Assembly: GCF_001422985.1 (NCBI RefSeq)
Contig: NZ_LMNL01000003.1
Coordinates: forward strand, 277 to 64,276
Length of the DNA: 64,000 nucleotides
Source of the DNA: Methylobacterium sp. Leaf117
Lineage (GTDB): Bacteria; Pseudomonadota; Alphaproteobacteria; Rhizobiales; Beijerinckiaceae
Reading direction: 5' to 3'
Part shown: positions 55,086 to 62,962 of the stretch, one piece after another
How the letters are laid out: each line of letters starts with the position of its first letter
Position numbering within the stretch: position 1 is the first letter of the stretch
The notes under the pieces: generated by a model
Told to the model about the DNA's origin: nothing
Seen by the model: only the letters and a program-made list of their open reading frames with translations
The model's database searches: none
Position numbers and translations under genes: made by a program

Positions 55086-55171
55086 CTGCGTCCGCGGGGC
55101 TTCGTGAACTCCGGTTCCTCCGTCCCCCGGGGGGCGATCAGGATGGCAATGGTCTTGTCCTGAAGGGTCAT
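55082..55171 (-). pseudogene. 5' remnant of a DJ-1/PfpI-type gene
   Basis: The 29-residue frame MTLQDKTIAILIAPRGTEEP... matches the N-terminal start of PfpI/YhbO-type stress proteins and stops abruptly. The catalytic parts are absent. It directly precedes and overlaps the flavoprotein remnant on the minus strand. Confidence 0.7.
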
Positions 55172-55210
55172 GGTTGGCTCCTCTATCGGTGGCGGGAAAA
55201 GGGGTCGGCC

Positions 55211-56293
55211 TCAGGCCGGAATGCTCTCCGGCGAGGCGGTGCTCTCGGCGGTCACGCCGTTCTCCCGGTGGCGGAAGTCGCTCAGCGCCCGGTAGACCTG
55301 GAGCCGAGCCCGCATCACCGAACCGAGCGGCTGGTGCGCCGCGAGGCTGTGCGCGGGGCGGAAGGTCATCACCTCGTCGAAGTAACGCACCCGTTCAGGG
55401 GAGTAGGCGTCCTGCCGGGGTAGGCGGAGCGTCGCCACCGTGCGGTACGGGCTGACCGCGACCGGCCAGTCGACCGACGCGTCCTCGATGGGCTGGCGCT
55501 CGGCGTCAGCCCACAGTTGAGCCTTCAAGTCGAACACCACGTCAGTCTCGCTAAAGAACGCAGCCGCCGCGTGGCGGAAACCATTCTCGTCCCCGTGCGG
55601 ATCAAGGCGCCATTTGGCGAGGTCCCGTTGGGCAGGCGAAGCCGGGATCGCCCCGAGCTTGGCGACGTAGTCGCCGAACCGCATCGGGGCCTGGCTGAAG
55701 TAGCTGTCGGCGAGCGGATGGCTGTAGGGATGGCCGAGGAAATCGGCCATGGCGCTTTCTGTGCCGAAGGCGTGCAGCACTCGGTTGAGGTTGCGGGCTG
55801 TGGCCGCGACGGCGCTCTTCACGCCCTCCGGCAAGCCAGTTGATTTCCCGATGACCGTGCCGTCCCGCAGGAAGCCCGCCGCCGTGCCCGACGGGAAGGT
55901 CGTGCCGGTGGCGAGCACGAAGTCCTGGGTCTCGACATCGTGGCCCGGCAGCTTCTCGCCGGGTACCCCGAAGACCTTGATCGACATGCCGCGGTGGGTC
56001 GACACCCGGTCGCCCAGGATCTCACCGGGCCCTTGCGCGAAGCGCACCGCCACCCTGTGCCTCCCCGGTTTGGCGAACAGGCCCTGTGCGAGTTCCGGAG
56101 GCAGGTTCTCCGGAACGACCAACTCCCCGACGACGCAGGCCGAACTCTTGGCGTGGCTCGCACGTACCGCGTGGTGCTCGCGCTTCTCCACGGTCTGCGA
56201 CTGCTGGGTCATCCCCTGGATGATGCCGTCGATGGACTTCTGCTCGTCCGGGGCGGGCGTCTCGATGTCGGGGGCGTAGCGAAGGTATGTCAT
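55211..56293 (-). CDS. Catalase-like heme protein
   Basis: This 360-residue protein is a member of the catalase-related (SrpA-type) family. It has the distal-His region REHHAVRASHAKSSACVVGEL, the block PPELAQGLFAKPGRHRVAVRF, and QTQDFVLA-like VETQDFVLATGT. It lacks the classical C-terminal heme ligand block RxFxYxDTQ in an obvious form and is shorter than monofunctional catalases (about 480). Function as peroxidase or peroxide sensor is possible. It is divergently transcribed from a related gene at 56468. ATG 56293 (MTYLRYAP) was chosen. Confidence 0.8.
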   Translation of the reverse strand: MTYLRYAPDIETPAPDEQKSIDGIIQGMTQQSQTVEKREHHAVRASHAKSSACVVGELVVPENLPPELAQGLFAKPGRHRVAVRFAQGPGEILGDRVSTHRGMSIKVFGVPGEKLPGHDVETQDFVLATGTTFPSGTAAGFLRDGTVIGKSTGLPEGVKSAVAATARNLNRVLHAFGTESAMADFLGHPYSHPLADSYFSQAPMRFGDYVAKLGAIPASPAQRDLAKWRLDPHGDENGFRHAAAAFFSETDVVFDLKAQLWADAERQPIEDASVDWPVAVSPYRTVATLRLPRQDAYSPERVRYFDEVMTFRPAHSLAAHQPLGSVMRARLQVYRALSDFRHRENGVTAESTASPESIPA

Positions 56294-56467
56294 CGGCGTC
56301 TCCTCGACGTGTCGTCCGCCTGCGGGGTGGTTTGACGAAAGCTGGGATCGGGACGTGGGGTCCGAAGGCCGCCGGATTGCGGCCGTGCCTGGGCGGAGAG
56401 AATGACCGCACCGCCGAAAAGCCGCGCCAGCCCCCTGCCGTTCCACACCTCGTTCAGGGGCGATTGA

Positions 56468-57613
56468 ATGCCGCACAACCCGGAACGTCGCCGGGTTAAC
56501 GGGTGTTCTGTCCTGGCCGCCAGCGGGAGACAGACCTTGCGATCACCGGTGCGATACACTCCCGACGTCGAGGCAATGATGCCGAACGAAGGGCAGACCA
56601 TCGAGCAGCTCAACCAGACCTTCGATAAGATCCTGAACCGGGTCGCGGAAGATTCCGGGCACGCCGTGCGTTCAGTTCACGCCAAGTCCCACGGCATCCT
56701 CGAAGGTGTGCTCAACATCGATGCCGGGCTTCCGCCGGACCTGGCCCAGGGGCTGTTCGCCAATCCCGGCGAGCACAAGGTCTACATGCGGTTGTCGACC
56801 AACGCCGGCGACATCCTCCCCGATGCAGTCTCCCTGCCCCGAGGCCTCGCACTCAAGGTGCTGGACGTCGAGGGCGAGCGCCTGCCGGATGCGGAGGGGA
56901 CGACGCAGAACTTCATCATGGTCAACGGCAAGGTGTTCCAGGCGCCGAACACGGAGAAGTTCCTGGGCAGCCTCAAGCTGCTGGCCGGTACCACGGACCG
57001 CGCCGAGGGGCTGAAGGTCGCCGCCTCCACGGTCCTGCGCGGCGTCAACAAGGCTTTGCATGCGGTGGGCATCGACAGCCCCACCATCGGTTCCCTGGGC
57101 GGCGCGCCCAATGTCGATCCGCTCGGCGAGACCTATTACAGCCTGACCCCGTTCCGGTACGGCGACTACATCGCCAAATTCTCGCTGGCCCCCGTCGCGC
57201 CGGCTCTAACTGCCCTGACCGGTACTGAGATCGACGCCTCCGGCCGCCCGAACGCCATCCGCGAGACAGTGCAGTCCGAGATGATCGGTATCGCCGGCGA
57301 ATGGGAGTTCCGGGTCCAACTCTGTCGCAACCTCGAACGCCAGCCGGTCGAGGACCCGACGGTGGAGTGGAAGGAGGACGAGGCACCGTTCCAGCGGGTC
57401 GGGATTGTCCGGGTTCAGCCGCAGAACAGTTGGGACCCTGCTCGGGTCCAAGCGGTGGACGAGGAGATGCGCTTCAGCGTGTGGACCGGCCTCGCAGCGC
57501 ACCGACCTCTCGGCAACATCAACCGCGCCCGCAACGCCCCCTACAGGCATTCGGCCGAGTTCCGCGAGCGGTTCAATCGCTGCCCGATCCACGAGCCGGG
57601 CGCGGTGAGCTGA
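56468..57613 (+). CDS. Catalase-like heme protein (paralogue)
   Basis: This 381-residue protein is similar to the divergent neighbour: VRYTPDVEAMMPNEGQTIEQ, the distal-His part HAVRSVHAKSHGILEG, LPPDLAQGLFANPGEHKVYM and TTQNFIMVNGKVFQ align with the equivalent blocks of the first copy. The C-terminal half (YYSLTPFRYGDYIAKFS, GLAAHRPLGNINRAR) is also shared. Like that copy it lacks a clear canonical proximal heme motif. ATG 56468 gives an extra 25 residues; a start near 56574 would be closer to the paralogue. They share the 175-bp divergent promoter region. Confidence 0.78.
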   Translation: MPHNPERRRVNGCSVLAASGRQTLRSPVRYTPDVEAMMPNEGQTIEQLNQTFDKILNRVAEDSGHAVRSVHAKSHGILEGVLNIDAGLPPDLAQGLFANPGEHKVYMRLSTNAGDILPDAVSLPRGLALKVLDVEGERLPDAEGTTQNFIMVNGKVFQAPNTEKFLGSLKLLAGTTDRAEGLKVAASTVLRGVNKALHAVGIDSPTIGSLGGAPNVDPLGETYYSLTPFRYGDYIAKFSLAPVAPALTALTGTEIDASGRPNAIRETVQSEMIGIAGEWEFRVQLCRNLERQPVEDPTVEWKEDEAPFQRVGIVRVQPQNSWDPARVQAVDEEMRFSVWTGLAAHRPLGNINRARNAPYRHSAEFRERFNRCPIHEPGAVS

Positions 57614-57763
57614 AGCGACATCCTGAAGTTGCAACTGCTGAAGGTATCGGGAACGGGCGCGACGGCGATGTCTACTTCATCGCTAATCCGCTCGAAAGCC
57701 GACAGGCAGAGATCCACCCAACTCGGACGGTCGGCCCGCGTTCCGAACGGTGGAGATATCCCG

Positions 57764-58126
57764 CTACCGCGGGTTCCGCCAGGTGGTCGTGGCGGGCGCC
57801 GTCGTGACCGGCGTGAGGCTGCCGGTGGCGGCTGGTCCGGCCGCGCGGACCGGGGCGGCGCTTTCCTCGGCCACGTGCAGCCTGCGCGGTGCCACGGAGG
57901 CCCGGCGGGCGGCGCGGACCCGGCGGCGGCGCGGGCGGGGGCTCTCGGAGGTGGCGCCGATATAGCCGCCGACGATGCCGCCGACGACCGCGCCCACCGG
58001 TCCGCCGACCAGGGCGCCGGCCACCGCGCCGGTGCCGACGCCCACCGTGGTCTTGCTCGCGGCGAGCGCAGCCTGCGGCGCCGCGAGCGCGCCCGCGAGC
58101 AGAAGCGCGGTGGTGATTGCCTTCAT
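57764..58126 (-). CDS. Small glycine-zipper secreted protein
   Basis: This 120-residue protein has a signal peptide (ALLLAGALAAPQAALA) followed by a Gly-zipper GTGAVAGALVGGPVGAVVGG (about residues 30-57), which often inserts in or spans the outer membrane or periplasm. The tail is Arg/Ala-rich and low complexity. This is a common pattern for small envelope proteins; function unknown. It stands alone. Confidence 0.72.
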   Translation of the reverse strand: MKAITTALLLAGALAAPQAALAASKTTVGVGTGAVAGALVGGPVGAVVGGIVGGYIGATSESPRPRRRRVRAARRASVAPRRLHVAEESAAPVRAAGPAATGSLTPVTTAPATTTWRNPR

Positions 58127-58281
58127 GATGACCCTAACCCCCTGATTCCGGACGCGTCCCTGGCGGGAGACCGTGACGAAATCGGGGCCGCGCCGCGTCG
58201 CCGCGCGGGTCTGCCCGGTCGGCGGCTCGCGACGGAAGACGCCTGTGCTTTGCGCATCTCAGGCGGAGCGCCGGCGCGCGC

Positions 58282-59598
58282 CTACGCCTCGGCCTGCGGG
58301 AGATGCGCGAGGATGTCGGCGAAACCCGGTCTCTCCCCGATCTCGGGCCGGGTGCAGGCCCCTTCGAGGTGGCGCCAGGGACCGCCCCTGATCCCGGCGA
58401 GGTCCAGGAGTTCGCCGAGCAGCAGGCCCCAGGCCCGCACCTCGACCCGGCGCAGGGCCGCGCCGACGGGGCCGTCCGGCAGGATCGAGGCGGCGCCGAA
58501 ATCGCTGACGACGGCTTGCCCGTCCGTGCCGTCCCACAGGATGTTGTGGCCATAGAGGTCGCCGTGCAGGATGCGGCGGGCGTGGAGATGGGCGCAGGCC
58601 TCGGCCGTGCCGCGGGCGATGCGCAGGGCCGCCGCCGGCGTCAGGGTCAGGCCGGGCGCGTAGACGTCGCGGCTGCAGCTCTCCAGGCTCGGCGGCCCGG
58701 CCAGCACCCGCCAGGACTCCGGCAGGAGCCGCATCAGCAGGCCCTCGCTGCCGTCCGGATGATCGACGACGCGCCCGAGGGCGCCGGTGAGGTGCGGGTG
58801 CGCCCCGGCCGCGAGGCAGGCTTCCATCTCGCGGGCGGGCAGGCCGTCGCTGGTCATGGTGCCCTTGAACAGCTTGAGGGCGACGGCGTCGGCCGCGCCC
58901 CCGTCGCGGCGCCACAGCGCCCGGTGCACCCGGCCCGAGGTTCCCTCGCCCAGGAGGGCGCCGGGTTCGAGCTCGCTCCAGGCCACCGCCGGCACCGCGG
59001 GCAGCACCGGCTCGTCGGCCACGGGATTGCCGGCATAGGAGGTCCAGGCGAGGGCCGGCAGGGTGGCGAGCCAGGGCGGAAGCGCCTCCAGCCGGTTGGT
59101 GGCCAGCCGCACCAGTTCGAGGTTGGCGGCACCCTCCAGGCTGTCGGGCAGGCGCCGCAGGCGATTGCCCGACAGCATCAGCTTCTGCAGCATCGGCCGC
59201 TGCCCGAGGGCGTCGGGCAGGGTGGCGATCTGGTTGTCCGTCAGGGTGAGCCAGCGCAGGGCCGGCGGCAGGGCCTCGCCCGGCACCTCCACGAGCCCGG
59301 TGCCGCGAAAGCCGACCTGGCTCAGGGCCGGGCAGTCGCCGAGCACCGGCGGCAGGCGGGTGAAGCGGTTGCCCGAGCAGAACAGCACGCGCAGGCGCCG
59401 CAGGCGGCCGAAATCCTCTGGCAGCGCCGTGAGGGCGCTGCCGCTCAGGTCCAGCCGTTCGAGACTGTCGCCGAGGTCGAGGATCTCGCGCGGAAACGTG
59501 GTCAGGCCGGGGGGAAAGCGGAGGGCCGTGGCCCCGGCGCAGTCGCCGCGGCGCAGGGCGGCCAACAGGTCCTGTTTCGCGGGAGCGTGTTGGGTCAT
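58282..59598 (-). CDS. Leucine-rich-repeat protein with a serine/threonine-kinase-like domain
   Basis: This 438-residue protein has about six to seven leucine-rich repeats (residues ~35-195): LERLDLSGSALTALPEDFG, LRVLFCSGNRFTRLPPVLG, LRWLTLTDNQIATLPDALGQ, LQKLMLSGNRLRRLPDSLEG and so on. The C-terminal half is a protein-kinase fold: glycine loop GEGTSGRVHRALW, VALKLFKG (Lys), catalytic loop ILHGDLYGHNILWD (HGD instead of HRD) and VSDFGAAS (DFG). Bacterial LRR-kinases of this type are rare. There is no signal peptide or membrane segment. It is 28 bp downstream of xerC and may be cotranscribed. The target is unknown. Confidence 0.88.
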   Translation of the reverse strand: MTQHAPAKQDLLAALRRGDCAGATALRFPPGLTTFPREILDLGDSLERLDLSGSALTALPEDFGRLRRLRVLFCSGNRFTRLPPVLGDCPALSQVGFRGTGLVEVPGEALPPALRWLTLTDNQIATLPDALGQRPMLQKLMLSGNRLRRLPDSLEGAANLELVRLATNRLEALPPWLATLPALAWTSYAGNPVADEPVLPAVPAVAWSELEPGALLGEGTSGRVHRALWRRDGGAADAVALKLFKGTMTSDGLPAREMEACLAAGAHPHLTGALGRVVDHPDGSEGLLMRLLPESWRVLAGPPSLESCSRDVYAPGLTLTPAAALRIARGTAEACAHLHARRILHGDLYGHNILWDGTDGQAVVSDFGAASILPDGPVGAALRRVEVRAWGLLLGELLDLAGIRGGPWRHLEGACTRPEIGERPGFADILAHLPQAEA

Positions 59599-59626
59599 CG
59601 GCGGGGCACGAACAGGCGGGGGCGGA

Positions 59627-60685
59627 TCATGCCCCCGGTCCTAGCGCGGGGCGGGGACCCGGCGCACGGCTTTTCTCGCGCAGCGCCGCCGCCCGGAGCG
59701 GGGCCTGGCCCGCGCGCGGATGGGCGGCATCGAAGGCCTCCATCAGCCGGGTCGCGTCGATCTTGGTGTAGAGCTGGGTGGTGGCCAGGGAGGCGTGGCC
59801 GAGCAGTTCCTGGATCGCCCGCAACTCGCCCTGGCGCGCCAGGAGGTGCGTGGCGAAGGAGTGGCGCAGGGCGTGCGGCGTCGCGCTCTCGGGCAGGCCG
59901 AGCCCGCCGCGCATCGCCGCCACCGCGTATTGAATGATCCGGGGCGAGAGCGGACCGCCCTTGGCGCCCACGAAGAGCGGACCGTCCGGGGCCAGGGCGT
60001 AGGGGCAGGCGGCGCAGTATTCGGCCACCGCCGCCGCGACCACCGGCAGCACCGGCACCATCCGGGACTTGCCGCCCTTGCCCAGCACGGTGACGGAATC
60101 GAGGCCCGGCAGGGGCGCGTCCCGGGCCCGGAGCCCGAGGGCTTCCGAGATGCGCAGGCCCGAGCCGTAGAGCAGGGCCAGCACGGCGGCGTCGCGCGCC
60201 AGCACCCAGGGCTCGCGGGCCTCGCCGGCGCGCAGGTCGGGGCTGCTCATCGCCCGCGCGGCGGCGATCGGGATCGGACGCGGCAGGCGCCGTTCCACCT
60301 TGGGCGAGCGCACGGCGCCCAAGGCCGCCACGGTGCCGTGGCCCTCGCGCTCCAGGTGGCGCGCAAAGGAGCGCAGGCCCGCCAGCGCCCGCATCAGCGA
60401 GCGCCCGCCGACCCCCTCCGCCCGGCGCGCCGCCATGAAGGCGCGCACATCCCGCGGTTTCAACGCGACGAGCTGGGCGATGCCGGGCGTGCCGTGCCGC
60501 CCGGCGCGATGGACCAGGAACTGGCGCAGGTCCCGCACATAGGCCTCGACGGTGTTGGGCGACAGGCGCCGCTCCCGTGCGAGCTCGTCCTGCCAGGCCA
60601 GGGCCTCGGCGCGCAGGGCTGCCTCACCCGGAAACGCCAGGGCGTCGGCGGGCAGCGGGGAGGGGCCGGATGCGGAGGATGCCAT
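59627..60685 (-). CDS. xerC: Tyrosine recombinase XerC
   Basis: This 352-residue recombinase resolves chromosome dimers at dif with XerD. The N-terminal SAM-like core-binding domain has LSPNTVEAYVRDLRQFL. The catalytic domain shows Arg in LLYGSGLRISEALGL, Lys in GKGGKSRMVPV, HxxR in PHALRHSFATHLLA, His in GHASLATTQLYT and the nucleophile Tyr in TQLYTKID. It is somewhat longer than E. coli XerC (298), with extensions at both ends. The LRR-kinase gene follows 28 bp downstream. Confidence 0.92.
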   Translation of the reverse strand: MASSASGPSPLPADALAFPGEAALRAEALAWQDELARERRLSPNTVEAYVRDLRQFLVHRAGRHGTPGIAQLVALKPRDVRAFMAARRAEGVGGRSLMRALAGLRSFARHLEREGHGTVAALGAVRSPKVERRLPRPIPIAAARAMSSPDLRAGEAREPWVLARDAAVLALLYGSGLRISEALGLRARDAPLPGLDSVTVLGKGGKSRMVPVLPVVAAAVAEYCAACPYALAPDGPLFVGAKGGPLSPRIIQYAVAAMRGGLGLPESATPHALRHSFATHLLARQGELRAIQELLGHASLATTQLYTKIDATRLMEAFDAAHPRAGQAPLRAAALREKSRAPGPRPALGPGA

Positions 60686-60878
60686 GCCGCCACTGAAGCC
60701 CGAGAGGCGTTGACGCTCCGTTGCCGAAGGGGCGCGGAGCCGCGCGGGTGGGAGGATTTGATGGCCGGAATGTCGGCTTCCGACCCAAGCCGGGTATGCG
60801 GGGGGATCGTCAAGGCGTCACGAAAGCGATCACAGGTCGGCCTCTCGTCGAAGTTGGCTCGGAGTGGGCATCAGTTAT

Positions 60879-61817
60879 TTAAGCAGCATTGCTAAGACGA
60901 TCTCCAAGATTACGCACCTCTTCAAGAATGCCACCTTTCGGTGCACCTTCGTCTGAGAAGGCGCGTCGCATCGCATGCGTAAGCAGATAGAGTGGCGGTT
61001 TCTGGTTCATTTCTTCGAATGTGACGATTTCCGGCCATCGGTGTACCTGATCAATCAAAGATAATATTCCATGCGCCTCCTTAGAGCAGTCGGTCGTGAA
61101 AGATGCTGGAAATGCTGAGTGATAGGCAATGAATAGAAGCGATCCATAGAAACTTGCGAGGTCTTTGTAGTATTTACTGATGTTAGAGGTCGAGAAGGAA
61201 AAAGGCCCTTCTTGATTCCCCCATCCCATTCTCAGCAAAGATTGTGGATTGAAATGGACAAAATTTGATGCCGCGAAATAGATATACTCGTAGGTATGAA
61301 GCAAGCCTATGTCGGCTGCCATATCTCGCATAGTCGGCCCGTCTCGACGCGTAATACAACGTGCCGCCCAGAACTCTCGCACCCGTCGCCGCGCCACTAA
61401 CGCTGCGTCCTGTCCCTCGTCTTTCCGCGGTGACAAGACGGGTTGAAATGGATTGTTCGCCGAAAAAAACTCCCTTTGTGTCTGGATGCCCTCAGCAAGG
61501 GCCCGGCCAATCAGCAGGGAAGTAAGTTCCTCTTTGTCCGAACCAAGATTTTTCTGCATATATGCTAAAGATATCAGGTCCTCACAAATGCCTCGGAGGC
61601 TGCTAACAAAGACGAACTCTTCGTCCTGATACTTCCTGGTCCTATTGACGGCAACATTGAAATCCACGCATTTGGCTATTGCTGCGGCGGTTAGAGCATC
61701 AAACATTCTTTCCTTCAAAGCGGGCAGAGCTGGTGAAAGAAAACGTTCGCGGCGCCGGATTGACCTGAAGGCTTTGCCGAAAGCGGAGGTGATGGGCGGT
61801 TTTTTGGCGTCGTCCAT
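60879..61817 (-). CDS. Hypothetical protein, AT-richer than neighbours
   Basis: This 312-residue soluble protein is mostly helical, with RGICEDLISLAYMQKNLGSD and a C-terminal part YIYFAASNFVHFNPQSLLRM. This layout (Arg/Glu near a helix, then a 'VHxxP'-like segment) resembles DUF5677-type proteins, often linked to mobile elements, but the match is weak. Base and codon use differ strongly from the surroundings (many A/T-ending codons), suggesting recent transfer. It lies next to xerC. ATG 61817 was chosen; a TTG at 61832 is possible. Confidence 0.75.
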   Translation of the reverse strand: MDDAKKPPITSAFGKAFRSIRRRERFLSPALPALKERMFDALTAAAIAKCVDFNVAVNRTRKYQDEEFVFVSSLRGICEDLISLAYMQKNLGSDKEELTSLLIGRALAEGIQTQREFFSANNPFQPVLSPRKDEGQDAALVARRRVREFWAARCITRRDGPTMRDMAADIGLLHTYEYIYFAASNFVHFNPQSLLRMGWGNQEGPFSFSTSNISKYYKDLASFYGSLLFIAYHSAFPASFTTDCSKEAHGILSLIDQVHRWPEIVTFEEMNQKPPLYLLTHAMRRAFSDEGAPKGGILEEVRNLGDRLSNAA

Positions 61818-62053
61818 AAAATTCTCAAACAAATGGAGGTTTCGGCGGAAAAACTGTGTCTGCTTGTGATGTTTTTAATACGTTACGAGCGGGCACGGAG
61901 GCGACGTCCGCTTCAATGCATTGCCGTTCAGAAGCAGAAAGTCCCAATTCGACTCATTACCGACGCACAGCGTCGGGCCTAACGCCCGCCCTCGATCCGA
62001 AACGGGCCTCCACGGCGCCTCCGGAGCGCGAAGGGCCACCCGCGCTCGCCCCT

Positions 62054-62962
62054 TCACCCCCGCCCCATCCGCTCCGCGAGAAACGTCCGGATCCGCACTT
62101 CGGCCCGGCGCGATTCCGGCAGGCCGAGCAGGGGGTAGACGTGCATCAGGCCGGGTTCCTCGTGGTAGGCGAGGGGGGCTTCCTCCGCTCGGGCGCGGGC
62201 GGCGAGGCGGCGGGCATCGGCGACGAGGATGTCGTGGCTGCCGCAGAACAGTTCGATCGGGGGCAGGTCCCGCAGGGTGCCGAAGAGGGGGCTGACCCGG
62301 GGGTCCGTCCTGTCCCACGCGCCCGCGTACCAGCGCCCGAGGGTCCGGACGCCCGGGCGCATCAGCATCACGTCATCGGGTTCGATCCGGGCCTGCGCGG
62401 GCCTCGATGTGGAGACGTCGAGCCAGGGCGAGATCAGGACGAGGCCCCGGGGCAGGGGCAGCCCGGCATCGCGGGCCTGCATCGCCACGGACAGGGCGAG
62501 TCCGCCCCCGGCGGAATCGCCCATCAGGGCGATCGGCGCGGCATCCCGCATGTCCCGGTAGAGCGCCAGCGTGAAGGCGGTGATGTCGGCGCAGGCGTGC
62601 TCCGGCGTCAACGGATAGAGCGGTACGGTGACGGTCAGGCCCGTCGCGTCCACCATGCGGGCGATGAAGCGCCAGTGGATGCGGGTGATCGGGCTCGTAT
62701 AGGCGCCCCCGTGCAGGTAGATCACCCCGCCCGCGCGGGCCTCCCGGCCGGCGCCCGGGCGCGGCGCCAGGGTGTAGACCTCGCGGCCGTCGCGCAGGCC
62801 CCAGGTCACCGCGAGGCGCCGGCGCAGGGCGCGGCTCGGCCGGGCGGGGTGGGGCCGCTCGGCGATGGCCCGTTCCGGGTCGAGGTCGTCGCGGGCAAGG
62901 TGGCGCCGCCGCCCGGTGAGGCGGATCGCCAGGGCGGCGAGGCGCGCCGTCAGGCTGGTCAC
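62054..62962 (-). CDS. Alpha/beta hydrolase (hormone-sensitive-lipase-like esterase)
   Basis: This 302-residue protein starts at a GTG (62962) that overlaps the stop of the upstream GMC oxidoreductase by four bases. The HSL-family motif is IYLHGGAYTSPIT (oxyanion hole), the nucleophile is in IALMGDSAGGGLAL, and Asp in CGSHDILVADA and His in EEPGLMHVYPLL complete the triad. It likely hydrolyses small esters. Coupling to a GMC flavoenzyme suggests a joint catabolic function. Confidence 0.9.
   Translation of the reverse strand: MTSLTARLAALAIRLTGRRRHLARDDLDPERAIAERPHPARPSRALRRRLAVTWGLRDGREVYTLAPRPGAGREARAGGVIYLHGGAYTSPITRIHWRFIARMVDATGLTVTVPLYPLTPEHACADITAFTLALYRDMRDAAPIALMGDSAGGGLALSVAMQARDAGLPLPRGLVLISPWLDVSTSRPAQARIEPDDVMLMRPGVRTLGRWYAGAWDRTDPRVSPLFGTLRDLPPIELFCGSHDILVADARRLAARARAEEAPLAYHEEPGLMHVYPLLGLPESRRAEVRIRTFLAERMGRG

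Noticed and set aside
59627-60685. Phage integrase marking a prophage
   Set aside because: The recombinase has the size and motifs of housekeeping XerC and no phage genes are near, although the AT-rich gene beside it could still be acquired.
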